The notes: a model not told the origin generated them from the sequence alone. Numbered from the stretch's first letter, positions 51,863 through 61,082 are shown. The stretch: 64,000 bases of DNA from Chloroflexota bacterium (GCA_016219545.1 JACRMH010000041.1:179666-243665); one strand, 5' to 3'. Made by a program: numbers and translations.

Positions 51863-52429
51863 ATGTTCCCATTCATAAAACTGACAGATAGTATTGTTAC
51901 CTTGCGCCCATTTGAATTCGGCGATGAGGTTGAGCTGCATACGGCTGTGCATGAGTCGCTGCCCGAACTCAAACCATGGATGTCATGGGCGAATGAAAAC
52001 TATTCGCTCGAAACTGCGCTTAACTTCATTACTCTTACACGCACATACTGGTCAAGCGGGACGATGTATGCCTTCGCCATTACTGATGCGCAGACTGGCA
52101 TATTGCTTGGTGGGTGCAGCCTAAGTCACATCCACCCTGTATATCATTTTTGCAATCTTGGATATTGGGTGCGCTCGTCACGGCACGGTCAAGGCATAGC
52201 CGGACGCGCCGCAAAACTGTCAGCGCATTTCGCATTTGAAAGGGTAAACCTGATCCGCACTGAGATCGTTGTTGCAGTCGGGAATGAATCCAGCAAAAGA
52301 GTCGCCCAAAAGATCGGAGCACACGATGAGGGGATCCTGCTCAACCGTATGGTGACCGGAGACAGCATTGCCGACGCGCACATGTTCTCGCTTCTTCCCT
52401 CCGACTTTGGGCTGGTTGCCAAGCTATAG
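51863..52429 (+). CDS. RimJ/RimL-type GNAT acetyltransferase
   Basis: 188 residues from ATG 51863 (GAGAGAG upstream). LRPFEFGDEVEL at the start, LGYWVRSSRHGQGIAGRAAK for the acetyl-CoA loop (about 103-122) and AVGNESSKRVAQKIGAHDEG match N-acetyltransferases of ribosomal proteins or small molecules. Confidence 0.9.
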   Translation: MFPFIKLTDSIVTLRPFEFGDEVELHTAVHESLPELKPWMSWANENYSLETALNFITLTRTYWSSGTMYAFAITDAQTGILLGGCSLSHIHPVYHFCNLGYWVRSSRHGQGIAGRAAKLSAHFAFERVNLIRTEIVVAVGNESSKRVAQKIGAHDEGILLNRMVTGDSIADAHMFSLLPSDFGLVAKL

Positions 52430-52446
52430 GAAAAGCTTATGTCCTA

Positions 52447-52475
52447 TTGACTTATAAGTCCCAATTCCGTAAGAT
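52447..52475 (+). promoter_or_regulatory. Promoter of the PrsW-like/protease gene set
   Basis: TTGACT (52447-52452), a 17-bp spacer and TAAGAT (52470-52475), 40 bp ahead of the ATG at 52516, which has an AGAGGAG ribosome site. Confidence 0.7.
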
Positions 52476-52515
52476 TAGCCAATATGTTCCAAACATCTAA
52501 AGAGGAGAAAAGTTT

Positions 52516-53376
52516 ATGACTGAATCAAAGGCAGTACATGAACGAAAGCACGTCTGGCGCAATGAGTTCCTGCTCATTATCAGCCTGGTCGTGTTTGTTG
52601 GCGTTGTCTATGTGTTGGATGGCGCGCTCAAACCGGTTTTCACCGCATCAACTTTGTTGCTGACCGGCGTATTTCTGGCCCTTGTCCCAGCCGCGATCTG
52701 GCTGGTGTTCTTTTATATGCAAGACCGACACGAGCCTGAACCCAAGGGATATGTATTGGGTGTATTTGCGCTGGGGGCATTGTTTGCCGCAGCCATTGGC
52801 GTGCCGCTTATTGAGAATGTGTTCCGCGTCTCTCACTGGATCTATACAAATACTCTTTCCACCATCCTCGGCGGGATACTTGTTGTAGGTTTTACACAGG
52901 AATTCCTGAAGTACGCCGCAGTCCGCTACAGTGTTTATCCTTCCAGTGAATTCGACGAACCCACAGACGGTGTCATTTACGCCACTGCGGCCGGGCTTGG
53001 TTATGCCACCGTGCTCAACATCCAATTTGTCGTTTCCAACGGCGGCGTGGATCTTGGAACGGGGATCATTCGCATGGCAGTGGTTGCTCTGGCGCAGGCA
53101 TCATTCTCCGGTATCACAGGTTACTTCCTTGGCCGCGCGAAATTTGAATCTGAACAAGTCTGGTGGATGCCTCTTGGCATTACGCTTGCCGCGATCTTCA
53201 ACGGTCTGTTCAACTGGCTGCGCAGTAATTTATCGCAAACAAACGTCAGCTTGAGCGGCGCTTCCGCCAACCCGTGGACTGGACTGGTACTCGCGGCAAT
53301 TGTCGCTTTTGCGACTACCGGTGCCGTACTTTGGCTGATACGCCGTAACCTTAATTCCGTGCAGGCGGGGAAATAG
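52516..53376 (+). CDS. PrsW-family membrane protein lacking usual catalytic residues
   Basis: 286 residues, eight helices. YMQDRHEPEPKGY is a PrsW-family hallmark. Known PrsW proteases use two adjacent Glu in one helix and a His in a later one; here the helix reads FTQEFLKYAAVRY (Gln-Glu, about residues 128-140), and the later helix (ALAQASFSGITGYFLG) has Gln where His is expected. The protein may therefore be inactive, or use another arrangement. Followed 9 bp later by a membrane-anchored protein and then a serine protease gene. Confidence 0.82.
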   Translation: MTESKAVHERKHVWRNEFLLIISLVVFVGVVYVLDGALKPVFTASTLLLTGVFLALVPAAIWLVFFYMQDRHEPEPKGYVLGVFALGALFAAAIGVPLIENVFRVSHWIYTNTLSTILGGILVVGFTQEFLKYAAVRYSVYPSSEFDEPTDGVIYATAAGLGYATVLNIQFVVSNGGVDLGTGIIRMAVVALAQASFSGITGYFLGRAKFESEQVWWMPLGITLAAIFNGLFNWLRSNLSQTNVSLSGASANPWTGLVLAAIVAFATTGAVLWLIRRNLNSVQAGK

Positions 53377-53385
53377 GAGATAAAA

Positions 53386-53958
53386 ATGGAAAACAAAAAA
53401 GTTTCCCTCGGCGACCGTTATGCAGAGATCGCAGTCATCCTCATCACGGTCATTGCGTTGATCGCGGGCTGGTTCTACAAATCCAGCGTTGAGAATAGCA
53501 GTGTGCCATTTAACGTGGAGAGCATCAGCGCTCAGGCTCCGAAAGGCTGGTTGCAATCCGAGCCTTCCGGCGATGAACTCCTGCGCACCACAGACCGATC
53601 TTCAAGCGGATTCAACACGACTTATATCCTTCGCGATATGCCCCTTGCGGCAGATACCACTGCATCGCAGGTTGCTAATTTGCTGACCCTCAGCCACGGA
53701 CAGGACCTGCTGGCCTTCCGTGTGCTCGATCAGCGTGAAGTGACCGTATATGGGAAAGCCGCCTATGAATTAAGTTACGTTTACGTTGAATCCAACCCCA
53801 ACCTTACACATAAAAATATTCCAAGCGTTGTGCGCGGGATGGATTATATTTTTATGAATGGCAATAGCGCGGTGGTGGTCAGCTTCTGGGCGGACGATAA
53901 AAATTATGACCTTGACCTCGGCCGCTTCCTTCTTTTCCTTCAATCGATCACCTATTAA
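53386..53958 (+). CDS. Membrane-anchored protein of unknown function
   Basis: 190 residues. One N-terminal membrane helix (about 13-31) and an outer domain of about 150 residues without recognised family; its fold could be PsbP/DUF1795-like (short strands, KGWLQSEPSGDELL, YELSYVYVE, GNSAVVVSFWADD). AGGAG precedes the ATG, in the operon with the PrsW-like protein and the trypsin-like lipoprotein. Confidence 0.75.
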   Translation: MENKKVSLGDRYAEIAVILITVIALIAGWFYKSSVENSSVPFNVESISAQAPKGWLQSEPSGDELLRTTDRSSSGFNTTYILRDMPLAADTTASQVANLLTLSHGQDLLAFRVLDQREVTVYGKAAYELSYVYVESNPNLTHKNIPSVVRGMDYIFMNGNSAVVVSFWADDKNYDLDLGRFLLFLQSITY

Positions 53959-53967
53959 GAGGTCCGC

Positions 53968-55617
53968 ATGAAACCAACTATTTTTAACCGTTTCTGGTTA
54001 ATGCTTATTGTTCTTGCTCTGGCGGCACTCGCCTGCAAGGGCGGTCAGACGCCTGTTGAGCCGACTACATCGAACAATACCAACCCGACGACAGATACCG
54101 GAAGTGGGCTCTCGCAATCTGAACGCGCAACATTGATCGCCGCTACCGTACAGATCTATGGATTGTTTAACGACAACGGCCAATTGACACCCCGCTACAC
54201 CGGATCAGGAACGATCCTGACTTCCACCGGCTTGATCCTGACCAATGCGCATGTGGCCAGCCCGGCATCGCAGGGTGAACCCGATATGGAACCGGATGCA
54301 TTGGGCATCGCCATCACTGAGTCCGAAGATAAGCCGCCGGTCGCTTCCTACATCGCAAAAGTCCTTGCGGTGGACGGCTACCTCGATCTCGCTGTGATTC
54401 AGATCACCTCAACGGTGGATGGCTCAAGCCTGGATATCAACAGTTTGAATTTCCCCTTTGTTGAACTCGGTGATTCCAATCTAGTCCACGTTGGCGACCA
54501 TGTCAGTATTTTTGGGTATCCGGGCATCGGCGGAGACACGATCACATTCACGCAGGGAAGTGTTTCCGGTTTTACCTCTGAAGAACAACTCGGTGACCGC
54601 GCCTGGATCAAAACAGATGCGACCATCGCGGGCGGCAACTCCGGCGGACTGGCCGCCGACGATAACGCACGCATCATGGGTGTGCCCACCAGGGCTTCTT
54701 CCGGAGGCAGTGGAAATATCACCGACTGCCGCCAGGTTCAGGATACGAACGGCGACGGTCAGGTGGACCAAAACGACAGTTGTATTCCCATCGGCGGATT
54801 TATCAATGCGCTGCGCCCGATTGAACTTGCCAAACCGCTGATCCAGGCGGCGCTGGCCGGCAAACAATATGTCAGCGGGTTTACCGGATCAGGTGCAGTA
54901 ACAGAATCCGGGTCGGGGAATGAAGCGGCAAGTGGTTTCACCTGGCTCGATGCGGCTTACAAATCCGATGGCTGTGATCTGGGCAGCGCTGTCTCATCCT
55001 ATCCCTCTTCGGTGCTGTGCATTGGTGTATCCTTTACTTATTCTGGAATGACAAAAGGTGAGGCTGTCCGCGAGCAGTGGTTCCTTAACGGCAAGCCGGC
55101 CGCAGAGTATTCTTACGCCTGGGAGTTTAAAACCGACGGCACATTTGGCACCTACCTGCCGAATAACGGCGACCCCATGCCGGATGGAGAATATTATTTG
55201 GAGATGCACGCGGGCGATGCCGATAAAGTGATCGGCACTTCGGGAGCAGTGACCGTTGGTTCCGGCGGCGGTGGGACGACTCCTCCTCCAGCCACTCCCG
55301 CGGGTGATACGGTAACGATCTACGGCGTGATCACCGATGCCGATACGGGCAACCCGATCTCAGGCGCCTATGTATTCGTCCTCACTCCCGGTATGACCTA
55401 CGATAAATGGCAGAGCGAGAATTTTGCAGACAAATATATCGTAGCGCAGCTCAAAACCGATGGAAGCGGCGCATATAGAATTACAGATATTCCGCGAAAC
55501 ACTCCATTTACATTTGTCTTTGCCGCGGAAAATTATAACGACAAGTTCGGCGATAACCTGGAGATCGGACCAGACGACCCGGCCCAGCTTGAGTTGAACG
55601 TCGCCATGAATAAGTAA
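53968..55617 (+). CDS. Trypsin-like (S1/HtrA-type) serine protease lipoprotein
   Basis: 549 residues. Lipobox ALAC (Cys23). The triad is His95 in LTNAHVASP, Asp140 in GYLDLAVIQI and Ser225 in AGGNSGGLAAD. A calcium-loop sequence DTNGDGQVDQND (about 257-268), flanked by Cys in DCRQ and SCIP, is inserted after it. A beta module, a Gly/Pro linker and a carboxypeptidase regulatory-like domain (VTIYGVITDADTGNPISGAY) follow. There is no PDZ domain. It acts outside the membrane; the PrsW-like protein and anchored protein upstream are its likely partners. Confidence 0.9.
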   Translation: MKPTIFNRFWLMLIVLALAALACKGGQTPVEPTTSNNTNPTTDTGSGLSQSERATLIAATVQIYGLFNDNGQLTPRYTGSGTILTSTGLILTNAHVASPASQGEPDMEPDALGIAITESEDKPPVASYIAKVLAVDGYLDLAVIQITSTVDGSSLDINSLNFPFVELGDSNLVHVGDHVSIFGYPGIGGDTITFTQGSVSGFTSEEQLGDRAWIKTDATIAGGNSGGLAADDNARIMGVPTRASSGGSGNITDCRQVQDTNGDGQVDQNDSCIPIGGFINALRPIELAKPLIQAALAGKQYVSGFTGSGAVTESGSGNEAASGFTWLDAAYKSDGCDLGSAVSSYPSSVLCIGVSFTYSGMTKGEAVREQWFLNGKPAAEYSYAWEFKTDGTFGTYLPNNGDPMPDGEYYLEMHAGDADKVIGTSGAVTVGSGGGGTTPPPATPAGDTVTIYGVITDADTGNPISGAYVFVLTPGMTYDKWQSENFADKYIVAQLKTDGSGAYRITDIPRNTPFTFVFAAENYNDKFGDNLEIGPDDPAQLELNVAMNK

Positions 55618-55653
55618 ATAACGTCAATAATGGGTAAGCAAAAAATATAAATG

Positions 55654-55746
55654 TGTCGCCCTGAGGGAGCGTGCTGTTCGCGACCGAAGGTTCTCTGAGC
55701 GAGATAAGAGATGCTTCGCGCCTGAAAAGCGGCGCTCAGCAAGACA
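55654..55746. repeat. Degraded dispersed repeat
   Basis: TGTCGCCCTGAG at 55654 is roughly answered by CGCTCAGCAAGACA ending at 55746, with CTCTGAGCGAGA inside. It belongs to the same broad type as the repeat at 22611. The 220-bp gap otherwise shows no gene. Confidence 0.5.
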
Positions 55747-55791
55747 CAGAAACGTTATTCATTATTCACGTTAAATAGGTTTTGTAGTAAC

Positions 55792-55827
55792 AAAAAATTC
55801 CGTCCGATTTATCGGACGGAATTTTTT
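55792..55827. terminator. Bidirectional terminator
   Basis: AAAAAATTCCGTCCGA and its exact complement (TCGGACGGAATTTTTT) enclose TTTA. With A and T runs on both sides it can end the protease gene (plus) and dgkA (minus). Confidence 0.95.
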
Positions 55828-55838
55828 GTTCAAAGAGT

Positions 55839-56222
55839 TCACTGAAACAGGGAAATTAATTTCACCCACAATGGCGGACCGAGGATCAACAGCCCAACCA
55901 GAATTGCGGCCAAGGCCGCCACCAGAACTGCGGCGGCACCAACATCCTTACCGATCTTGGCTAATGGATGTACCTCCGGGCTGGCAAGGTCAACGATGGC
56001 TTCGATGGCGGTGTTGATGAATTCTGCAGAGAATACTATTGCACTGGTCAACACAAGGACTGCCCAATCACGCGCGGGCAGTCGAAGCCATAACGCCATT
56101 AAAAAAACAAGAGAGGCAATCGTGGCGTGGACCCACATGTTGTGCTGGGTACGAAAAGCATGAACCCAACCTTGAAATGCATACCGGAATGAAGCGACTC
56201 GCGAGACAAAAAATTTCTTCAT
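55839..56222 (-). CDS. dgkA: Diacylglycerol/undecaprenol kinase
   Basis: 127 residues, three to four helices. FINTAIEAIVDL with the catalytic Glu and KIGKDVGAAAVLV are the family core. In Gram-positives the enzyme phosphorylates undecaprenol to feed cell-wall and glycan synthesis. Overlaps ybeY by 4 bp, the usual arrangement. Confidence 0.95.
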   Translation of the reverse strand: MKKFFVSRVASFRYAFQGWVHAFRTQHNMWVHATIASLVFLMALWLRLPARDWAVLVLTSAIVFSAEFINTAIEAIVDLASPEVHPLAKIGKDVGAAAVLVAALAAILVGLLILGPPLWVKLISLFQ

Positions 56223-56668
56223 GAGTCCTGTATCTTGATGTGGGACAAACCGAGTCGGGTCATGACCTCAGCTTGCGCATTCCACATTTTTTCTTTTTCT
56301 TCCGCCTCGGCATGATCGTGTCCAAGCAAATGCAAGGTCCCATGCACCACCAGCAATTGCACTTCAGCTTCCACAGGATGACCGGCGGCTTGGGCTTGTT
56401 GTGCGGCGCGCGGGATCGAAATAAGAATATCCCCCAGATAAGGCTGACCAGTTTCCGGGTCAGATTCTGACGCGGGGAAGGAGAGCACATCTGTGGGAGC
56501 ATCCACACCGAGATATTCCAAATTCAACTCGTGCAGTTGCGCGTCATCTGTCAGGACGATGGTCATGTCTGCGTCAGCAGGAGCAGACTCATGGTCAAGA
56601 GTGAAGCGGGCGGCTCTTTCGAGTAAAGCCGATTCTAAGAAATCCTGTTGATTATCAATGTTGATCAT
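56219..56668 (-). CDS. ybeY: Endoribonuclease YbeY, rRNA maturation factor
   Basis: 149 residues. HGTLHLLGHDH (about 112-122) is the zinc-binding HxxxHxxxxxH motif. TIVLTDDAQLHELNLEYLG is the typical central block. Required for 16S rRNA 3'-end processing and ribosome quality control. Start shares a base with the upstream pgpH stop. Confidence 0.97.
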   Translation of the reverse strand: MINIDNQQDFLESALLERAARFTLDHESAPADADMTIVLTDDAQLHELNLEYLGVDAPTDVLSFPASESDPETGQPYLGDILISIPRAAQQAQAAGHPVEAEVQLLVVHGTLHLLGHDHAEAEEKEKMWNAQAEVMTRLGLSHIKIQDS

Positions 56669-58776
56669 TATTCTTTTCTCGGAGCGGGGATGGTTAAGTC
56701 TTTATCCGGTTCGCCTGCATTGGGATATTGAATGCGCGGATGATACGTACCGCGCAAAGTGACGGCGAATGACTCGGTGATCAGGGTCAGGTCGCGAAGC
56801 GTGAGAAGCGTATCGTCGAGTTGGTTGTATTTTTGAACGGCTTCGATCACGCTTCTCACAAGCTTACGCAGGTCCTCGTCAGTGTCGGGGCGTTCGGCGC
56901 GGGCGCGGGCCTCGGTGGCATCTGCCAGCATGAGCAGGGCTGTTTCGCGCGAATTCGGGCGCGGACCCGGGTAGCGGAATTTTTCAATATCCACTTTAGT
57001 CACATCGCCGCCGGCGGCTTCCATGGCCTGGTTATATTGATAGCGCGTGATGAGCGTGCCGTGATGTTCCAGAATAAAATCATGCAGCCGGCGCGGCAGG
57101 CGGTATTTTTTCGCCAATTGCACGCCATCGGTCACATGACGGATAATGGTGGCGGCGGAGTCTTCGGGCGCGATGTCGTGATGTTTGTTCACATTATCTG
57201 GGATTTGATTCTCGATAAAGAAAGTCGGGTTGAGCGCTTTGCCTATGTCGTGGAATTGCGCGCCCACGCGGGTCAGCAAGGGATCAGCGCCGATTTTTTC
57301 AGCGGCCTGTTCGGCGAGGTTGGCAACCTGTAAGCTGTGTTGATAGGTACCGGGGGCATTCTGTAGAAAAAATTTTAAGAGGGGAAAATCCGGCCGGGAT
57401 ATATCGAGGAGCTGCAAAGCTGTGGTCAGCCCAAGCAATTGAGAGAGAAGGTATTGAAGCACCAGGGTCACGCTGGCTGAGGCAAACCCGGCAAACATAA
57501 CGATGCCTATGAATTGAACAATGCCCAACAGGTCCGGCGGGAAGTATGGCAGGCGAAAAGCTATTAAAACGACCAGCCCTGAAAGAGAGACCGCAAAGCC
57601 GGCGTTTAAGAATCCCCAAAAACGGCGGGCCGGTCCGAGGGCGAGCAGACCGATCATTGACGAGAATAAATAATACGGCGTGAGGTCAAGTGTGTTTGGC
57701 ACACCATAAGCCGCAAGAAGGCAAAGCGGAATGGTGATGACGAGTCCGGTTTCAAGTCCGAATAAGGTAGTGATCAATAATCCCGCGGCTTGCAGAGGAT
57801 AGCCATATGGTGCGAGCGTGCGGTTTGTGAACAAACGAGCGCCGATCAAAAAGACGATGAAGATCAGTGCAATGACCAGAAGACTGCGCGGGTCATTCGT
57901 CACTGAATTGCGCTTGCGGCGGAAAAAATATAAAGGCACAAAAATTGCGGAGATAACGATAATTGCGATTGCACCGACCATATCCTCCCAGCGCTGACCG
58001 GGACGGATCATGCCAAGCTGTTGAAAGGCTTCCATGTCTGCGGGAGTGATCACCTCACCCGACGGCACGATCGTTTCTCCCGTCTTGTAAGTTTGCACCA
58101 CCGGCTTGACCGCATCCCGTGCGGCGGTGCGTGCGACAATGGTCAGTTCTTCGCTGTAGAAACTATTCGGTACAACGAAGGCATTCACCAGTTCCTCCAC
58201 CAGCGCGGACTGTTGTTCGGTGATCGTGAGGCTGATAAAAGAAGGGACACCCGCCTGGGCAAATTCCACTCTATCTTCATAGATCGCGCGGCGCATGACC
58301 TGTTCCAGTACGCGTAAGGATTCCGTCTCCAGAACTTCCCAGCGCGGCGAAGATATGGCCAGGAGAAAATCCACCGTATCTGATTGCAAGCGCACGTCAC
58401 TCAGGGCCGTCAGTGCGGACTTCTTTTGTGTCAGATCGAGTTCAATATTTTCCCTGACCGAGGTGATGTATTGTAAAGCGGTATTCAGCCTTTCGATCTG
58501 CTGGCGCGCGATGGTGGAATCCGGCGGACTATAGACCGGCTGCACCGCACTCTCTGCCGCTTTTCGAGCCTCCTCCGTGCGGACATCGCTGACATATTCA
58601 ATGTCCCGCGGCGACTGCATGGTGATCTGGGTCACATCCCCTTCATTCAAGGATTGTGTGACAGGGCGCAGTCCAATAGGCAGGGTCAGCGCGGCAAAAG
58701 ACACAAGGCTGACTGCAATGGTCAGACTGATCTGTATGATTCGAATGCGGGCGGGAACGGGGGTTCGTGCAGACAT
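56668..58776 (-). CDS. pgpH: PgpH-type 7TMR-HD phosphohydrolase (c-di-AMP phosphodiesterase)
   Basis: 702 residues. First helix (about 12-32), an extracytoplasmic 7TMR-HDED domain (to about 270), seven helices (about 275-480), then an HD domain: HSLQVANLAEQAAEKIG, GAQFHDIGKALNP (the HD pair), NKHHDIAPEDSAATIIRHV and ILEHHGTLITRYQY. In Firmicutes such proteins degrade c-di-AMP. The pgpH-ybeY-dgkA order is widely conserved. A dinucleotide cyclase gene is not in the window. Confidence 0.95.
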   Translation of the reverse strand: MSARTPVPARIRIIQISLTIAVSLVSFAALTLPIGLRPVTQSLNEGDVTQITMQSPRDIEYVSDVRTEEARKAAESAVQPVYSPPDSTIARQQIERLNTALQYITSVRENIELDLTQKKSALTALSDVRLQSDTVDFLLAISSPRWEVLETESLRVLEQVMRRAIYEDRVEFAQAGVPSFISLTITEQQSALVEELVNAFVVPNSFYSEELTIVARTAARDAVKPVVQTYKTGETIVPSGEVITPADMEAFQQLGMIRPGQRWEDMVGAIAIIVISAIFVPLYFFRRKRNSVTNDPRSLLVIALIFIVFLIGARLFTNRTLAPYGYPLQAAGLLITTLFGLETGLVITIPLCLLAAYGVPNTLDLTPYYLFSSMIGLLALGPARRFWGFLNAGFAVSLSGLVVLIAFRLPYFPPDLLGIVQFIGIVMFAGFASASVTLVLQYLLSQLLGLTTALQLLDISRPDFPLLKFFLQNAPGTYQHSLQVANLAEQAAEKIGADPLLTRVGAQFHDIGKALNPTFFIENQIPDNVNKHHDIAPEDSAATIIRHVTDGVQLAKKYRLPRRLHDFILEHHGTLITRYQYNQAMEAAGGDVTKVDIEKFRYPGPRPNSRETALLMLADATEARARAERPDTDEDLRKLVRSVIEAVQKYNQLDDTLLTLRDLTLITESFAVTLRGTYHPRIQYPNAGEPDKDLTIPAPRKE

Positions 58777-58785
58777 GAAGAAAGT

Positions 58786-58812
58786 AAGTGACAGTCGGGG
58801 GGACTGTCACTT
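58786..58812 (-). terminator. Hairpin between yqeY and pgpH
   Basis: AAGTGACAGTC and GACTGTCACTT form an 11-bp stem over a G-rich loop. On the minus strand it is followed by ACTTTCTTC, a weak T tract. It may end yqeY transcription partly. Confidence 0.6.
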
Positions 58813-58816
58813 TAAA

Positions 58817-59263
58817 TTATTTCGCGAGTAATTCTTTTACAGTCGAGCTGATCATATCGTTCGGCGCGCGTCCTGCAACTTTGGGCATGACGATCTTCAT
58901 GACCTTGCCCATATCGCTCGGTGCGGCTGCGCCGGTCTCGGCGATGGCGGCTTGTACTATTGCGCGTAATTCCTCGGCAGGCATTGCTTTGGGAAGGAAA
59001 ACCTCCAGTACTTTGATCTCGGCTTCGTTCGCTTCGATAAGATCGGGGCGATTGGCTTTCTTCGCCTCTTCGAGCGCTTCGCGGCGGTTCTTGATCTCTT
59101 TTTGGAGCAGTGCTGTCACTGCCACATCATCGAGCGCAACGCGCTTATCCACTTCGACCTGTTTGATGGCCGCCAGCGCCATGCTGATGGTGCTCTTGCG
59201 GACCTTGTCACCGCTCTTCATGGCGTCTTTGACTGATTCACTAAGTTGAGTTTTTATGTCCAT
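58817..59263 (-). CDS. GatB/YqeY-domain protein
   Basis: 148 residues from ATG 59263. KTQLSESVKDAMKSGDKVR, LRKE-like KEIKNRREALEEAKKANRPD and VLEVFLPKAM...IVQAAIAETGA match YqeY, a protein related to the tRNA-binding tail of GatB. No ribosome site precedes this start; a TATAAT box ends 6 bp before it (leaderless candidate). An alternative ATG at 59284 has no ribosome site either. Confidence 0.9.
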   Translation of the reverse strand: MDIKTQLSESVKDAMKSGDKVRKSTISMALAAIKQVEVDKRVALDDVAVTALLQKEIKNRREALEEAKKANRPDLIEANEAEIKVLEVFLPKAMPAEELRAIVQAAIAETGAAAPSDMGKVMKIVMPKVAGRAPNDMISSTVKELLAK

Positions 59264-59269
59264 AATTCG

Positions 59270-59275
59270 ATTATA
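59270..59275 (-). promoter_or_regulatory. TATAAT box placed for a leaderless yqeY transcript
   Basis: TATAAT on the minus strand stands 6 bp before the yqeY ATG. No clear -35 element is visible. Confidence 0.4.
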
Positions 59276-59362
59276 CCCTTTCATGATTTGGGTGCGGGTG
59301 CTTCAACGAAAATCTTTTTCAACCACCAAGGAGACGACACTTGCACCGCGTGCCAGTGCGGT

Positions 59363-59434
59363 AAGCAATCTCCTGCAATAATACGGAGATTGCTTCGCCA
59401 CCAAAACCCAAGAGCGGTGGCTCGCAACGACATT
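59363..59434. repeat. Partial copy of the 45422 repeat
   Basis: AAGCAATCTCC (59363-59373) and its exact complement (59385-59395) form an inner stem, and GGCTCGCAACGACAT at about 59420-59434 matches the right end of the complete element at 45422-45518. The left terminal repeat is missing or decayed. Confidence 0.7.
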
Positions 59435-59458
59435 ACAGGAAGTTAATAATTTACAAAC

Positions 59459-60805
59459 CTAATCAGTTGGCTGTGCGTTTACTTCTGTTGCAGGAGTGAC
59501 CTGATCCGGCAGATCGATCTCCACATTGCGGACGGTGCGATTGGAGAGCGCGATGATGCAGACCCCTACGGATAACAATCCCAGCAAGCTGATCAAGACG
59601 CCGACCCCGTGATTCGCTCCCACCCCGACAATTGGTCCAAGGAATGAAGCGAGTGCTCCGCCTTCGGCCATGCCGGGCTTGAAGACCTTGTCTGCCAGCG
59701 GTGCGGCCAGCAGCGGGGCGATCAGCCCGGTTGACCAGGCGATGGTGCGGCGGACGGCAAAGACACGTCCCTGCACATCAGGAGCCACTTTGGATTGCCA
59801 GATGGCCTGGCTGGAGGCGTTCATCAACGGCATGGCGAACATGAATCCGAAGCCGCAGACAGCTATCAGCGGAATCGAGATGCGGATTCCAATCATCATC
59901 AGGAATAAAGAACCGACAATGCCCGCACCGAGCAGGGTGAATATCTTGCGCTTCCCGCCGCCCCAGGCGCTCATGACGAGAGTCCCCGCCAACATGCCGA
60001 CGCCCATGATCGTGCTGAGATAGCCGAGCACATTGGCCTTCCAATTGTCAAGAATAAGGGGGGTGAATAAAGGACCCATGATGCCGGCTAAAAAGTTTAC
60101 TGCCAGAAAGAACATCAACAGGGAAAGCAGACCTTTACGGGCAATGATGTAATCCCAGCCGAAACGCATTTCTTTCCACATCGAGCCTTTTGCCTGAACG
60201 CCGTCTTCTGTTTGCTGTGGGCGCGGGATGCGGACGAAGAGGATCATCAGAGTCACTGCGAAGAGATAGGTCGCGAAGTCGATCAGAGCCATGTTGCCGA
60301 GATGGATGGTGACGTAGAACACGCCTGCCAGCGCGGGGCCGGCGATCTGGGTCAGCGCTTCGCCGAGCTGTACAAAACCATTCGCGCGCCCGTATTGTTC
60401 CTTTGGAACCAGTAAGGTAATGGATGCGGTGTAGGCGGGCCACATCAGTGCGGTAAAGGAGGACATCCAAAAGTTGATGGGGATCACCATCCACGGTGCG
60501 AGGAGGTTGTTGATGTATAAGATCGCCGTCACCAAAACGGCCAGCCCTGCGCCGAAGTCACTGACGATCATGGCGGTGCGCCTGTCCCAGCGGTCTGCGA
60601 GCACGCCTGCCAGCGGGGAAAGCAGGATCTGCGGCGCTTGAAAAGCGATCTGAGTCAGGGCTAATTGCATCACCGAATGGGTCTGGTCATAGACCCAAAC
60701 ACCGAGGGCAAAGCCGGTCAACTGTGAACCGACCAGTGATACAAGTTGTCCGATCCAGATGATCAGGAAGGAACGTAAACTGTATGCAGGGGATTGATTT
60801 GTCAT
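59459..60805 (-). CDS. MFS exporter
   Basis: 448 residues, twelve helices. AGVLADRWDRRTAMIVSDFG (about 61-80) is the MFS motif between helices 2 and 3. The protein resembles the EntS/MFS_3 group (SLVGSQLTGFALGVWVYDQT), which exports siderophores, antibiotics or other small molecules. Substrate not readable. No ribosome site; a TATATA lies 8 bp before the ATG, and a small membrane-protein gene ends 18 bp upstream. Confidence 0.92.
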   Translation of the reverse strand: MTNQSPAYSLRSFLIIWIGQLVSLVGSQLTGFALGVWVYDQTHSVMQLALTQIAFQAPQILLSPLAGVLADRWDRRTAMIVSDFGAGLAVLVTAILYINNLLAPWMVIPINFWMSSFTALMWPAYTASITLLVPKEQYGRANGFVQLGEALTQIAGPALAGVFYVTIHLGNMALIDFATYLFAVTLMILFVRIPRPQQTEDGVQAKGSMWKEMRFGWDYIIARKGLLSLLMFFLAVNFLAGIMGPLFTPLILDNWKANVLGYLSTIMGVGMLAGTLVMSAWGGGKRKIFTLLGAGIVGSLFLMMIGIRISIPLIAVCGFGFMFAMPLMNASSQAIWQSKVAPDVQGRVFAVRRTIAWSTGLIAPLLAAPLADKVFKPGMAEGGALASFLGPIVGVGANHGVGVLISLLGLLSVGVCIIALSNRTVRNVEIDLPDQVTPATEVNAQPTD

Positions 60806-60823
60806 GTTTTTTCTATATACGAT

Positions 60824-61045
60824 CTATTTCCTGGCTTTAAAAAGGTTTAATATCTTTTTCCTGTTTGTGATCGCAGGGGCAGTTAAAGCCGCCAACACAA
60901 ACGATACAAATAAAGATAAGGCAAGCAAATCATCGGATTTGATGCCAAGAGGTAAAAGGAAAAATAATTTGCCGATCAAGATGAAATATACAAAGAAAAC
61001 AACAATGCAAAGTAAATACGTTAGCAAGCAACCATGTCTTTTCAT
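60824..61045 (-). CDS. Small two-helix membrane protein
   Basis: 73 residues: a short charged start, helix 1 (about 7-33), a loop (IKSDDLLALS), helix 2 (about 40-60) and a basic end (NRKKILNLFKARK). No family recognised. Same strand as the MFS gene and 18 bp before it. The codon use and positive-inside layout make it credible, but it lacks a strong ribosome site. Confidence 0.5.
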   Translation of the reverse strand: MKRHGCLLTYLLCIVVFFVYFILIGKLFFLLPLGIKSDDLLALSLFVSFVLAALTAPAITNRKKILNLFKARK

Positions 61046-61082
61046 TGAAAATGACTCCAGTGAAATATAGTGCTGTTATGCT

